A stretch of DNA of 64,000 bases from Verpa conica (GCA_033030425.1 JAUFSD010000003.1:2480001-2544000), one strand, 5' to 3'; positions 46,974 to 60,114 are shown, counted from the stretch's first letter. The notes: generated from the letters alone by a model not told the origin. Made by a program: numbers and translations.

Positions 46974-48517
46974 CGTGGGTTCTGTTAGGGGATGGGGGGA
47001 GGTCTTGATGTCGTCCCCCGGTGAAGCTTCATGAGGTTCCTGATTGCAGGGGAGTAATCATCTCGCTTATCGATAAGCAAAGATCCAAGACATCTGATTT
47101 TTGGGGGGAACATTGGAGTCTTTTCTCAGTGAAATTAATTCATGTAGATTGAATTATCCCAGTGTTTTGTATGTCTGTAGAGAGGGAGAGGTGTACTGCT
47201 TGAGGGGGGGAGGCGATCGTTTATCAAACATCAACACTGGTCATGGCCCATCACTCACATAAACACCAAACATTCTATATAAATTAAACCATTCATATAA
47301 AAGCTTCATATTAATTTAATAAAAGAGCCTGGGTCATATCACATCACTCGAGAAAATCCCTTCCACTGTAGCCAAACCACCAGCCACACCACACCCCACG
47401 ATCCGATAAGAGAGGGGGACGCGTCCCCACAAGTAATAGTGGGGTTCACCAAGCATCCCCTCGCCCTCTTGCTAATCGTGAATAGGAAGCTCGCTCACAA
47501 CACCGAAGCGTTCTCGCTTACACCCGGTCTTATGTCCCTGTCTGCTTTACGTATTTATTTATTCTAGGCCGGCATGCATCCAGAGATCTAGAGAAATCCG
47601 GGGAGACAGAGAAATCGATATGTATTCTCTAGCTAGTACGTAGCGGACATGTGACTTTTGTATAAAGCAAGTCGTAATATCATGTGCAAATCTTTTAGTT
47701 TATCATAAAGATCTATAGGAACCCCCTGGTCACAGGTGCGGAGAAGCCCGGATGGAGAGAGGGGGTATTATATCCATCTTCGCTTTCTATACTCTAGAGT
47801 AGTACGAATACTCTACTCTTTTCCTACTAGCTAGGGACCGACCCTATACACGAATAGCGGAGACCTCACCTAGCTACTTCGCCAGGACACAAGCGATATT
47901 CAAGGCCCATAGTTAATCTCCTCAAATAGTAATTCACCTACCTAATCCACGCCCTGCTGCTTGCCCCTCATCCTTAGAATCACCTGCCCGTTTAGAAAAT
48001 CGTACATTTATTTTTATTTTTCATCCTGCTAATCTGGGTTTCTGGAGATGGATAAGAAAAAAGAGCCAAGAGAATTAATCCTACTATTTTTAAAGAGTAC
48101 CTGGATTGTCCATGCCTACGCTATGCTATGCTATGCAGTGTGTAAGCGGGTAGCTATAGAATCTAAAAACATGGATAGTTCAATTTTACTGTCTATGGCG
48201 CAATCAACTGGGATATGCATGTCCATGCGGTTATGCGCACTGATCTGGAGGTAGCTTCACGTTTTGTTAATTGGGTATAGACACCGGCTGGTGTATGCTC
48301 GCGTATTACGTAGCTCTGTCTTAGATATCACCTCTACCTCGGGTCTCTGGCATAGCGTTACAAGGTCACACTCTCAATACCAATGATCGTTTTCAATGTC
48401 ATCATTAATCTCGTATTCAAATCACCCCCCCTCCAAAACGAACATTACATACATCTCACTGGTTTTATCCCCTTGTAAAATAAACAGAAGAAAAATAAAT
48501 AAATAAAAGAACATTCC
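46974..48517. other. intergenic, no gene seen
   Basis: Promoter side of the ADCK1-like gene and 3' flank of the transporter gene. Contains a short CTATG tandem run at 48121-48135. No coding sequence is recognised. Confidence 0.5.
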
Positions 48518-50955
48518 TTAACCACAGAATGAATCACCAGGACATCCGGTAGCAATACCATACTTTGATGGCCCAACCCCCCCAATCTCCGTAATCGCAT
48601 TAATGACACCACCCAACCCTTCACCCGCAATCATACCCGCGGCAATAGCGTAGCAGAGCAAGTCAAAGCTGACCGGGTTCTTCTTGGCCCAGAAGTACGC
48701 AATGATGGCACCCGTCAACATGGCAGTCGAGTACTGCGTAGCTGGGAGAACAAACGCAAGACCAATAGCCATAAAGTTTGGCACATAGACCCTGTACTTC
48801 TCCCTGTGACCATTAAGGAAATTGTGACGGACAAGAACGACAATAATCGAGAGGATAGCGAAGCAAATGGAGAAGATTCCGGATGACAGTGGGATCGGGA
48901 TGTTTGGATCTGTGACGGCAATGGTAACGGCTCTCCATGCAGCGACAGAGGGTGCTGAGAATGAGCAGGTTTCTGCCTCGAGGTCAAGAACGCAAGGGTA
49001 TGCCTTCATGAAGAGGATAAACATTCCGGGAGACATGAACATGGCGACGATGGACCCTATGGCCTGGGCATACCACTGGAGCTTGGGAGGGGTGCTCAAC
49101 AGAAATCCAACCCTGAAGTCAACGACAAGATCGGTACTCTGGGAAGCAGCTCCGGAAGCAATAGCACCTCCAATCAAGTTCATCCTTTGCGCAGTCTCGG
49201 TAGCGAATCCAGCGCCAGAAGTCGCACCACCAATAATGAGCTGGGTAGCCTTGGCCGCGGTGGTGAGAGGGGTGGTATCAGTGACACCGGTACACTGAAT
49301 AGCGAGGAAAGCAAAGATGAATCCCAAAAGAACAGCCAGAATAGACATGCCAACGTCGAGGTGGTATTGTAGACCGAGAATGATGCAGGTAGCGACGATG
49401 ACAAGAACCAACCCAGGGCCCCACTGCCACATCTGTACTTGTTCTTCTTCGGGTGCAGAGTCCTTGATAATGTGCTCGGCCTTAATGTGGCTCTGCTTCT
49501 CGAGGAAGGTGGAGTTTTTCCCAGTTTTGTTGATAGCAACGTTCATGGCCATAGCAATTCCCTTCCAGGCGCTCTTTAGGGCGAACCAGATGAGTTTGTA
49601 CTGGACACCGAGCTCGGCGAATGAAGAGGCAATCATGACAAGAACACCAGGCCATAAGAGCCAGTAACGGGGTGAAGGCCTGTGGACTGGGTCTGCGAGG
49701 TTGAAAGAGTAGAAGCTCACTAAATCGTGCCATTTCCCGTATTGTGGATCTTCAGGTGAGAACCAGGAGACACCATAAGCCATATTATTATGAACAAGTC
49801 CAGGTCCAATAATACCTTTTTTCGATTAGTAAACTTCATATCAGATATCTTTATTGTTGTAGTAAACTTACCCCATGCAAGAACGGAACCAGCAAAGAAA
49901 GAGATAGCCGGGTTAAGACCAACAAGCATTCCACTTCCGATGAACGCAGGTGTGAATTCGTAGATCCAGCCCCAGTTCTCAACGGCGAGGGCGACGCTGC
50001 TGTATCCAGACCAAACATGGAACCAGCTGAAGAAATGCCAGTCCCAGAGGATACCAGGGACGTATGAAGCTGCAACACGGAAACAAATGCAGAAGGCGAA
50101 AGTGATTGCCAAAGCACGAGTCTTGGACTTTGCGTTTGTACCTCCTTGCCCAGTCATGGAGTGCATAGAAGCAATTGTCATCGCAGTTGCAGTTGCAGTA
50201 GGGAACACGAGCTTGAGTTCCCGGGCGACATAAATGATGAAGAATTTTCGCACTGGAGAAGGTTAGCAACCACTATTGAAGGCACAAATGAACAACAACT
50301 CACGAGGAGTAGCAAAGAATAGCCCATAATAGGCCGAGACCATGGTGAAAGTAAGAAGACGGGGGAAGTCCTTGACGGGGTCATCGAGGAGCTTCAATTG
50401 ATACAAGGCTGGAATGGCAGATATGAAGATACCACCAAGACCACCAGCAGCAGTAGCAGAAGTCTGAACGATAGAGTTCTCTTTGGGGCCAAAAGAGCCG
50501 CCTAGGATTGGAAAGTTCTCGCCGAAAGTTTTGCTGAAGAAGGTGAGAATGGCAAAGCCAAAAATAGCACCAAATAAATTGGCACCGAAAGTCCAACCAG
50601 TTTTCAAACCTGTGAGAATAAATCGTTAGGTTCTCTTTCATCATTTTTCCTCCTTCCTTTTTTCCAAGAAACGATATTGTGACGTACCAAGGTATACGTT
50701 AGAGGCATTGACCAAGCCACCCAAGATACAGCCAACAATAACCGCGCGAACGGTAAGAATTCGATTATAAGGCTCCACTGGTGCATTCGGGTCTACAGGG
50801 AAAGGAACAAAAGGATCTGACTCGACCTCTTCGTGGTCATTAATACTTTCGGCATCATCCTTGATATCAACCTTTTCGTCATAAGGCCTCTCTGCGTAAG
50901 GGTTCTGGGGATGGGGTTGCTCGCCCCCCGTGATCTCGACAGTATTGGAAGCCAT
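48518..50955 (-). CDS. oligopeptide transporter, OPT superfamily
   Basis: Four exons, 50955-50688, 50609-50304, 50252-49872 and 49815-48518, give 750 residues with about 12-16 hydrophobic membrane segments. The first 60 residues are hydrophilic and acidic, as in other fungal OPT proteins, followed by NRILTVRAVIVGCILGGLVN. Recognisable OPT blocks include NVYLGLKTGWTFGANLFGA, NSIVQTSATAAGG, YVARELKLVFPTATATA, GSGMLVGLNPAISFF and GVGPSKYGIATGCPG. The family takes up tetra- to hexapeptides or metal-ligand complexes by proton symport at the plasma membrane; the substrate here is unknown. All joins are in frame. Confidence 0.92.
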
Positions 50956-52747
50956 TGCCTTTCTGACCTTTACTCGACAGTCAAAAAGGACTCTCGAGCT
51001 GACCGGATGGGGATATCGAGGGAAGGGTGAAATGGGGTGCGAGAGGCAGGCTTATATCTGTATGTTCCCCGATAGCACCACAACCACTACTATAGCGCAA
51101 CCAGTGCTCTATCGCCTGCTCGTGTGCCACGATAACTGTCACTACCACTATGCTATCTCTGACCTTTCCCCACACAAGAAGGAGAGACAAGAGCTGATGC
51201 ATGCATACCGTTTGGAGCCCGCCGTCGCCACAGGACCCTGGTCCATCGTGATCTTTCTATGGGTTCGCCTATATATTTGGTGCCGTTTCTAACATTACTA
51301 GCAATAACGCCCAGCCCCTTGGACTCGAGATAGCCACCCCTTGCATTCCTTTTCCCCTCTCGCTGCCCCCCCCCGAATTGCTACACTGTAAATCATGCAC
51401 TTTACGTGTTTGTGTAGTCTGCTTTTTTGGAACAGACAGCCCATCAGCCCATAATGCTTGCGGTGGGAATTCCCGGAATCCTAGAGGAGGAGGATGAAGA
51501 TTGGGAGCCTAGGGATCAAGGGTGCGTCTCCCGAGAAAACATGTGGATTCTATGGCTGAGAGCTGTAAAGAAATTTTAACAGAATGGCTGATCTGTTTCA
51601 AGTCACCCCCCCACCGGACGTTTTCCCTTTTCAGTGTGGCCAAATCAATCTCAGGTCTGCCCTTAATTGGAAGCTCAAGTGTACTTTCTAAACAAGCAAT
51701 TACCCGACTTCTTATCAACCGGCAGCTTGATCTCAGAAAGGAGGGGGGGACTAGCTAACAATGTTTTCGAGATAGCTGGTTCATGTGGCTCGCTATCCAC
51801 TCGAGCATTGGTACATTCCAAAGTCAGGTTATTCCTGGTGCCTGTCGCAGAAAGTCGCACTACTACACCCTCTCGACAACAAAGATCTTAGAATAGCAAT
51901 CACTTCTCGCCATATTCATTCCGCCTCTCGTTGAACTTCATCCCCTGGCTTAGAAACGGCTTTTTTAAAATTGTATTATCCAATCTCCTTCTAATGAATG
52001 TCTCTGCGGGTTGCCATTCTGAGTGGAGGCTTTCGCCAAGTCCTGTCTGCAAGTAATATTATCATCTGCGTTTGTGGTGATCATCTCACCAATCATCTGT
52101 CAGTTTCGTATTGCGGGCCCAAACTGGAAGGTAACCTACTAATTCGTTGTGGTATCCACTCTTCGCGGTTCTGTACCACATCCTTTCTGGTATCGCCTCA
52201 ATAACAGTCCCGACTAATCTATTACTCGTTGGGTACAGTACGCATGAAAATCTTTGAACCAAGCTTCTCATCAATATTGCTCCCACGCGATCACTTTCTT
52301 TCTGCGCCACGGCATTGCATAGATACATGAATACGCTCCAACTGGAAGACCTCAAAATCTTATATTCACGTCGCCCTCCCACGGCATTTCCTCAGCTGAG
52401 AATTTACCGGAGGCCGGGGAGAATGTTGAAAGTGTAATCAATTCACAAAGTAGCATCAAGGGAGATTGTATGAGGGGAGATGATATTTCTCAATCGCTAA
52501 AACCCCACCAAGGGAAGCTACTTATTTTCTTCATCTATGTTTTCCCATTTATCGGGTAATGGTATAAACCTGTAGCTTCTTGGAAAAACAAAAATACATC
52601 TAACTATACTAACGTAAAGCCGTTGGTACCCACTGTAGGTTCCCTGTGGTACCTCGCTCTCGGTTATCAAAGCTCACAGCCTTTACATCATATGTCACAC
52701 CTTCCATCGGGAAGAAATCCATCGGTCGCCTCCGACGGAACTCCATC
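50956..52747. other. intergenic, no gene seen
   Basis: Upstream DNA of the transporter gene and 3' flank of SCO1. Overlapping frames of 60-120 codons on both strands lack recognisable domains and plausible composition. Confidence 0.5.
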
Positions 52748-55096
52748 TTACTGCTTTGAGGGGCCTTTCCAGTCCCCAATGTGGTTACTAATAATTTTCG
52801 CTGCCTGTTCAGGCGTATGGTGTCTCCCAAGCGCCTCAACGAAATCACCCTCGGGATCTAATTGATAAAAATTTCATTTTAATTCTCCCTCCAGCGGAGA
52901 GAGAAAAATCAATTATCATCACGTTAGCCTTGTTCAAATGGCATAAGCAGTAAACGAGATGATAATTAAGGGCAGGGTAAAGATAAGCAAAGACAAAGAG
53001 TAAAATTCTTGGGTATCTAGCGGATTTTGTGTACTCCACCCCGGCATAGGCAAATGCTGAAGCACCCATGAGGCTCCCCGCGTGGGGGTGGGGGGGGGGG
53101 GTGGCGGAAAAAAACCAAGGCAAAAAGAGGTAGCTATCTATTTGCATAGAAGAGGGGTGTAGTATAGTAATAATCAATCATAGCTTCTATGAGAGAGCTT
53201 CGAGAAGCTCAATGAAGCTCCTGGAAAAACGGTGGTAATGCAGGCGATAAGATACCAACCAGGATAGATGCATTGCTCGATTCAAGCAAACGGAGGAGAA
53301 AAGGGGTCTGGAAACGTACCCATGAGATAAAAGTATATGGAGTGATCCACAAGATAGTCTTGGCCTGGTTTGATATCAGGTGGCGTGGAAAAGTACACAC
53401 GATATGATTTGCAAGTCTGCTTAATCTGATCGTATGTGCCTGTTTAAGCTTCTGCGGTTAGATTCGGCCATATTGATTGAACATGGTTCCCAGGACTTCC
53501 GTGATGAAGCGACAAATTTCAGGGATACCCTATCAACCGCACCGACGAGATGTAGTTACCTGTCAGCCCGACAATGTCCGGGTGGAACTCGGCTAGATAT
53601 TCCTTCATCTATGTCTCAGGGGTTTCAGTATCAGTAACCAATTGCAATATTTCAACACTTTATCATAGCTCATAGGCCATACGTCACAGACCAGCTGGAC
53701 GGGAATAGATTTGAACCTAGAAGTGCAGCCCAAAACAAAACATGAGACTTACCACTGGGGGCGTATCCCTAGCAGGGTCACAAGTAATAAAAATTGGCGT
53801 CATGACATCTCCTTTGTTTTTCTTAACCACTGAGATAAATATAGTTAGCAATAGCCCAGCCATAATATAGTATCAAAATAGGTGGCCACCTAGGGAAAAA
53901 AAAGTAGAAAATAAAATGATTAGAGGTTGTATAAAACACAAAAACAACTCATCCTACTAGGGTTAATGGTATTAAAATTACATAATGTATCATGTATGGG
54001 GGCACTCCAGGGGATCTCGTCGGGAAAGGGAAGTGCTATGGGGAGGGTAAATTCAAACAGGCTTAGAAAGAAAATGATAAAACTGTATTGAGATAATCCC
54101 TGGACATATTTATGTGCGATCACGGTTATGATCGTATAAATTTTACCAGGTAATCGGAGTCAATGTAGTTCCGGAGGAGTAGTAAGATCAATACTCTAAA
54201 GGGTGAATGGGTATAAATGGGGCAGGTAGCTCCTAATAAAATGCTTGTCCTAAAAGAAACCAAAGGCACATCGGCACGTGTGATTTGTGACATGTTTTAT
54301 GCCAATAAATGATAATGGGGGCACCAGTGGTAAAGGTTCTAGCCCGAGGGGAGGGACCATGCATATCAAGCTGGAATTCAATGGAGGATGAATCCAAGGG
54401 GAAAACGTACAATCAATCATTTCCGCCATCTTGTCTAATTCTTCCGGGCAGATATCTGGGCAACGTGTAAAGCCAAAATAGACCTGCAGACTTTTGTATC
54501 AGCTAACCATCTATAAAAAACTTTATTTATAAAATCCGTAACTGAGTTCACTCAATAAATTTTATCCTTAAAAAAATGAACACTGATTTAGGACTCACCA
54601 ACATGAACTTCCCCCGCCATTCCTCGTCCTTTCTTTCATTCCCCTTTTGATCGATCAGATTCAACGGCCCTCCAACCTTTGGTCTCCCAACACCCTTTGA
54701 CATTTCTGCTATTCTCTTACGTTCCATTCTGGCCTTTTCTGTGCGGAAGTAGAATGTTAACCCGACACCGGATAGGAGAAAAAGGAGTCCGGCTTTCCAT
54801 GAGAATGGCTGTGCAAGTGGTAATCAGTTAGCTGGTTGGCGAGGATAGGGTTTGATGGAAAGCGGGGGTATAAGCGGGCAGTATACTCCACTGCGGTAAC
54901 GAGACTTTGCCTCCTCAACTGTTTTGAAACTTCTGACTGCTGAAGTGTGGAATCCTGCCGGTCTACTTGGTACAACTCTCGGTCGAGGCAGCCTGAGACA
55001 TTGCAGTGACGTAGGTCCCCGAGAGGTGAAGAGTTTTTTCCCAGGACCGGCAAATGCAGATTGCATAAGACGGGCTGAGATAATAGAGGGTGGCAT
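52748..55096 (-). CDS. SCO1: mitochondrial copper chaperone SCO1
   Basis: Seven exons, 55096-54887, 54808-54599, 54483-54411, 53829-53753, 53608-53560, 53439-53320 and 52857-52748, all in frame, give 282 residues. A presequence (residues 1-60, Arg/Ser-rich) is followed by one membrane helix in [18 protein letters not shown] near 75-90. The thioredoxin-like domain then has [18 protein letters not shown] with the copper-binding Cys pair, [31 protein letters not shown], and the copper-ligand His in [12 protein letters not shown]. It ends [20 protein letters not shown] and a short tail. SCO1 delivers copper to the CuA site of cytochrome c oxidase subunit 2 in the inner membrane. Introns 3 (581 bases) and 6 (462 bases) are much longer than the rest of the window's introns; intron 6 holds a sense-strand C12 tract. 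Confidence 0.92.
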
Positions 55097-55573
55097 TATA
55101 GATGAATTTGTTGTCGAGCCACCACAAAGGTGAAACACATAAAAACACAGTTGCAAGTTCTGACGTTGGTGTGATATCGAAAATATCAAAGTTTGAGGCG
55201 TAATTCGGTTGGTGAGCCAAGCTTGGCATCACTACATTGGTGTCACGGCAGGGTCTGAGATCTTGAGGCTCTGCGGACATAACCCCCACGGATCGACGGC
55301 GACGATACCAGTATCAAAACTCATTCCTAACCTCCCAGGTTTTCCCCCGCCTAATATAGGATTAGACAGTCCATGTCTTGACGATTAATAGCCTAGAGTT
55401 TATGATATGGGTCAAAAGATAAAATGCTGTCCTACTTCAGCCTACTCCTACTCAGGGGTTATCGGCAAATGCTGGCACCAGGCCTACTGAGAGTCGAAGC
55501 GTGCTTTCAGAAAGATTTCTTTGAAAGTTCTAGTACTAGGAATTGGCTGTGCGTGGGACAATATCTCGAGTGA
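55097..55573. other. intergenic upstream of SCO1, no gene seen
   Basis: Promoter of SCO1. A 108-codon frame overlapping SCO1 exon 1 in another frame is judged accidental. Confidence 0.5.
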
Positions 55574-56018
55574 TCAGAAATGATTTCCATACTTCCCCAT
55601 CACCAGAAATATACAAAACATACTCCACAGCAATAAAACCATAGCAACAACAAAAAACTGGAGTAAGGTGCTTGGTTCAAGAATAGTCCAGAATGGAGAT
55701 ACATGCTTTGGTCCTAACCCCAAAATGGCTAGGACTTGTATGATAAGAGATGATAATAGACCGACGCAGAGGGATTGCAGTAAAATAAAACGGATAAGAC
55801 CCATGAGGAAGCAAAGCAGAATATCAAAATATACAATATAGGGAATTCCTCCCCCTTCTACCTTCATTATACCAGAATCACTCAGTTCAACCTCCTCGGT
55901 CACTTCAGTACCACCATAACTATGTTCCGCCTCTTTAGCTAAGCGCGAAAATACCCCTCGCCCTCGCAGGTAGCTTTCTTCTTCTCGGTGACCGTTGACA
56001 AGGGGAGCAATCGAGCAC
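55574..56018 (-). CDS. small hydrophobic protein ORF, possible membrane protein
   Basis: Up to 148 residues. A polar N-terminal part (GHREEESYLRGRGVFSRLAK, then EVTEEVELSD) is followed by two or three hydrophobic stretches (YFDILLCFLMGLIRFILL, SSLIIQVLAILGLG, LLQFFVVAMVLLLWSMFCIF). Polar and membrane segments in order look like a real small membrane protein rather than noise. The start is unresolved: the first codon of the open frame is GTG, an AG acceptor-like site lies just upstream, and the first in-frame ATG at 55867 would remove the polar part. I recognise no family. Confidence 0.4.
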
Positions 56019-57690
56019 ACAGCGTTGGTTGGATACTACCAGGAACACAGTGCATCTCAGCCCATTACTGCAAACAGTAGATCGATGGATATAAGAGTCT
56101 CCGCAGGGATATATTGAAAGCGTAAAGTAGCACATGAATTCTTATTTAAGGAAGGAATATGTGGATGGATGGGTGAGTCTGACTGTGGTAGAAAAAAAGG
56201 CTTTTGGAGCTTTTGCCCTCACGTTCTTCAAGAGTACTATCACTCTTGACGGGATATAAAGAATTTGAGGGTTGGTTGGGTACGGTGGTGTTTTGATACC
56301 AATATCTACTAGCTTCGGAATTTGGGTCTCTTGACTGTAGATGAGAAAGCCTGAAGGGTTCTTATATGTTCAAGAGCTGATGTGGGCCTTAGAAAGGGGA
56401 GTAGAGAGTCCTTTCTCTTATCAACAAATAACCCTACGAAAATTATTCGCCGTAGGAATGTAGAGCTACTATTGATACACGTGCCTACAGATAAAAAGGC
56501 CTCCCTAGATTTTATACGTTTAGGAAACTAGGGGGTGGGAGAAGCCCGTAAATGAGCCATGAGTATCTACGCCAACCGTGGGGCAGATTCAAATGCTAAA
56601 TTTAAATTTCCCACATGGTGGTGGTGGAATGGATCCGACAGTGCTATTTGGCAAAAATCTGGGATACAAGCTTAAATAAAGGTGCAATAACTAAAACGGA
56701 ATTTTAAAAGGTTCAAGATAGCTACTAAAAGAGAAGTCACAGGGGAGCAAGGCACATAAATTTGGGCCCGGGCGGCGATAATACCCAGGAAACGTATGAA
56801 CAAACGCAGCTGGGTGGTGCGGCATCTCTCTCCAAGTCTGGGGAATGATCAACTAAGACTACGCTTAGAACACAACCACCCAAGGCCCGACCCACAATCA
56901 TAATCTTCACATGACTCCTTGGTATTGTAGACCCGCTTTTCGGAAAAGAAGAATGATATCCTTTACTCTCGTACTATGATACGGTTTTGTCAAAGTCTCC
57001 GAATTCCTAGAATTTGGTTTTGGGTCCTCCCGGCCCCACTTCACTAAAGCTAGATAAAAATCCCCGAGCAAGGGGCCCCGAGCGATTGCTTATATTGAAC
57101 CCACTATCCGTGAGCACGGAATGGAAATGTTTGCCCTTGCAGACCACCCCCCGGGGATAATGCACTACTGCCGGATCTACATAACTTATAACTAGCCGGG
57201 AAAGTCTATAGGTTCTGGTAAAAGGAATTCTAGGGGACGGAATATGTAGGTATCTTTACCAGAGATGTGAAGCTACACATGCATGAATCAGGCTAACAAC
57301 TTAATCTCCTCAATGTAGCACATGTTCCAGTCTAAAACCCCAGGAAAAGCTTATTATCATTATTGGGCCACGGTAGCGAACCGTCCGCTGAATGTAAGAC
57401 AAATATGGCATGCACCCACAAAAGACAAAAGACTACATGTGTGAAGAAAAACCCAGGGCGCCTGGCCCATATAAGAAACCCTTATTAAACATACTGCCTA
57501 CACTAGCCCGAAAGAAAAGAGCACCCAAGATCAAGAAAAAAAACACCAACCTACATAATGGAATACACGAAAAGAGAACACCGGCATGATTACATAAAAA
57601 AAAGACGAGGATTTAATGAAATCATACGCTGAGACTCATTATCTCAAAACCTAATCTAGGGATGAAAGAGACGAATCAACCAGATAATTC
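56019..57690. other. intergenic, no gene seen
   Basis: TA-rich DNA between two minus-strand ORFs, without long open frames on either strand. Confidence 0.55.
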
Positions 57691-58831
57691 TTAAAGACTC
57701 AGGGATCTCTTTATAGCGTTCGATATTTTCCTTTTTAGTGTTCCCCCAGCCTTCTCAATCGAGCCAAGAGATGCCTTTCTCAATCGGCTCCCCCGCTTTG
57801 GTTTTCCTAGCCTTGAAATTGACATAAAGTCGGCCATATGCTCTTCAGTGTGGTCAGCCTGCTGTTGAATGGACAACAGCTGCAGCTGATAGTCTATCTC
57901 AACCATTGAGTAAGGTTGTCGTATAAATGAATACAAGGTAATTTCCTCTTGATCTTCATCTAATGAGCCCCTATTAGAGCAGGCTGAAGGTGGTGGTGTG
58001 GGAGGGGAGTAGCACGGATGATCATAGGAATTTAGAGGAGGAAACTGGTAAAGTTGAGATTCGAAAGTTTTATGTTCTCTAAAGATTTCTATCGGGGAGT
58101 CTGTTGCTTGATCATGAAAGGTGGCTCGATGTAGGTTGCTAGATTCCTCGCAAAATGCGCAAGGAAATGACCATAATTCAGGAGTTCTCTAAGGTATCGA
58201 GGTAAGCAATGGTGACATTTAAGCAAAGATTATTGTTTAGACTAACCTTGGGCATATCTCCGAAGCTATAGAGATGAGAGCCCTCCACATTTTTGATATC
58301 CCACCAAGGCCTTGTAAGCAGCGTCCGATTTCCCATGGCGGCACATACACCAAGCTCTTGAAGACTGGTGCTTAATTCAAATGCTGGAACTTCTAGGTCA
58401 ACTCCGCCTCCCTCGTTATATAATTTCGGTAATACGGTAGGTGATGCTGGGAGAGGCGTTGGAGGGGGGGCGGGGGGTATCTGATAGGCGACGTTGCTAA
58501 ACAGACGATTACAGGATGGGAAACTGTCTTTTAAGGGGCACGTCCATTCTGAGGATGGGCTCGAAATTGAGCTACATCTACTAGATTCGTAATGAGAAAG
58601 GTCGCTGTCATCTTCTCTATCAAGGATGGGTATCAGATCGTCATCATATATTGATGCAGAAAGAGCATCTAGATCATTCTCAAAATCTCTAGACAGGAGA
58701 GGATAATTTGTTGAGTACAGATCGTGGTATTCGGTCATTTTGGTAAGACTCTGGTGTAAGGGTAGACAGTACGAAGAAGCTTTGTTGCTGGGAGTTGTAG
58801 GTGCTAGAAATTCTGGTAGTGCGGTGGACAT
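57691..58831 (-). CDS. uncharacterised two-exon protein with acidic N-terminus and basic C-terminus
   Basis: Exons 58831-58247 and 58188-57691 join in phase 0 (GTTAGT donor, CCTTAG acceptor, 58-base intron) to give 360 residues. The first ATG (STALPEFLAPTTPSN) is preferred because the longer open frame upstream starts at GTG. The N-terminal half has an acidic Ser-rich stretch (DFENDLDALSASIYDDDLIP) and a proline run (IPPAPPPTPLPASP). The middle has LLTRPWWDIKN and a Cys pair, CAFC. The C-terminus is a Gln-rich, helix-prone segment (IDYQLQLLSIQQQADHTEEH) and a Lys/Arg/Ser-rich end (RGSRLRKASLGSIEKAGG, then KRKISNAIKRSLSL), which could bind nucleic acid or membranes. I recognise no family. The clean splice and balanced composition support a real gene. 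Confidence 0.75.
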
Positions 58832-59943
58832 GAGTTTATAGTTCTCTGGTATGTCCAATTTTCCCACATCTCACATTCATCCCTAGAGTATGCAAGGATC
58901 TCCGATCCTTTTGGTATGCAGCCCTCCCTGTTAATCCCAACCTTATGGGATTCATGGGTAGAGATGAACTCGTGTGTGTGGGCCTCTTTAGTGGTCCTAG
59001 CTCTCGCCACCATAGGTATGGTTCATCGCAACTTTGAGTATCCCGATACGTTCTTGCATATACTGAATGTGGGGTAAAGCCCAAGAAGGAATGGACATCA
59101 GGTACCCGGATACATGCCGAAATAAAAAAGGGACCTCACCCATGTTCCTAGTCACTTGTGAGAATCTAGAAACAGTAGAGGTTGAACAAACAAGACCCAG
59201 CACCAGATACACCTCTCGCCTCGATACCTACTCTACCCTGCTCGGAGAATTGATGTAAGGAGTCTAGGAAACGAAAATTCAACTCTAGACGGCGATAGAG
59301 TGGGGCCAATATGACTGTAGATTAGATCCAAATAGAGATGTCACGAAAGCCCATCTTCCTGTCACTTTTCTCAATGCGATGTTCTCGGAGAGTTTTCGTG
59401 TAAACTCTTTTGTGGGGTAGAATTTTAAACGGGACTCGACATCCGCCGCACCTGAATTCTAACTTCAGAATCTCGCTTAGTCCCACCTCCGGAAATGTTG
59501 GTACACAGATACAATTCTAGGTGACTCGCTAAATAAATATCTCATATTCCAGTATAAACAAAGTATCACGAAGAACTAAAATTACTCACCGGCTAATAGC
59601 ACCTTAGTAGGGCTTTAGCATGTTACTTATACAAGGGTCAAAAGATTCTTATGCACCTCATATCTAGAATTTCCAAAAAGACTTACACAAACTTTCATAT
59701 AGTACAGGAAGATTACCTATAAATGGCATTTGCATCCCCATCCTTGAGATCTACGGAGGCTGCTTCTTTACATTGGCCACTTTGCTCTATAAGTTCTCAC
59801 ATAGTTTCCTAGCCACTATAATTATAGAAAGTCTTTTCAGCTCAGGCCTTCCTTGCCACATAGCGTCAAAAAAGCAAATAAACTATGAACTACCCTGCGG
59901 ATAACGTTTAAGCAAGTCTCACGACACATCAAAAGGGCAGAAA

Positions 59944-60114
59944 ATGGCTATCATTACCCATGGAAATCGATTCAAGGTATCAAATGTTATTCCTACCATT
60001 TCCCTTTGGAATGGGGAGCATTTCAAGAAGATTATGTGGGCGTTGGCCGCGGAGATAATGCAACCAATGCACATGCAAGGGATCGGCTTAGCGAAGTTTG
60101 CTATTACTGTTTAG
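59944..60114 (+). CDS. short ORF of 56 codons with coding-like composition
   Basis: The frame starts MAIITHGNRFKVSNVIPTIS and continues with LWNGEHFKKIMWALAAEIMQ before a TAG. Its composition is balanced and it looks less TA-rich than the flanks. It could be a small gene, one exon of a longer gene, or a remnant of a mobile element. No homologue is recognised. Confidence 0.25.
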   Translation: MAIITHGNRFKVSNVIPTISLWNGEHFKKIMWALAAEIMQPMHMQGIGLAKFAITV

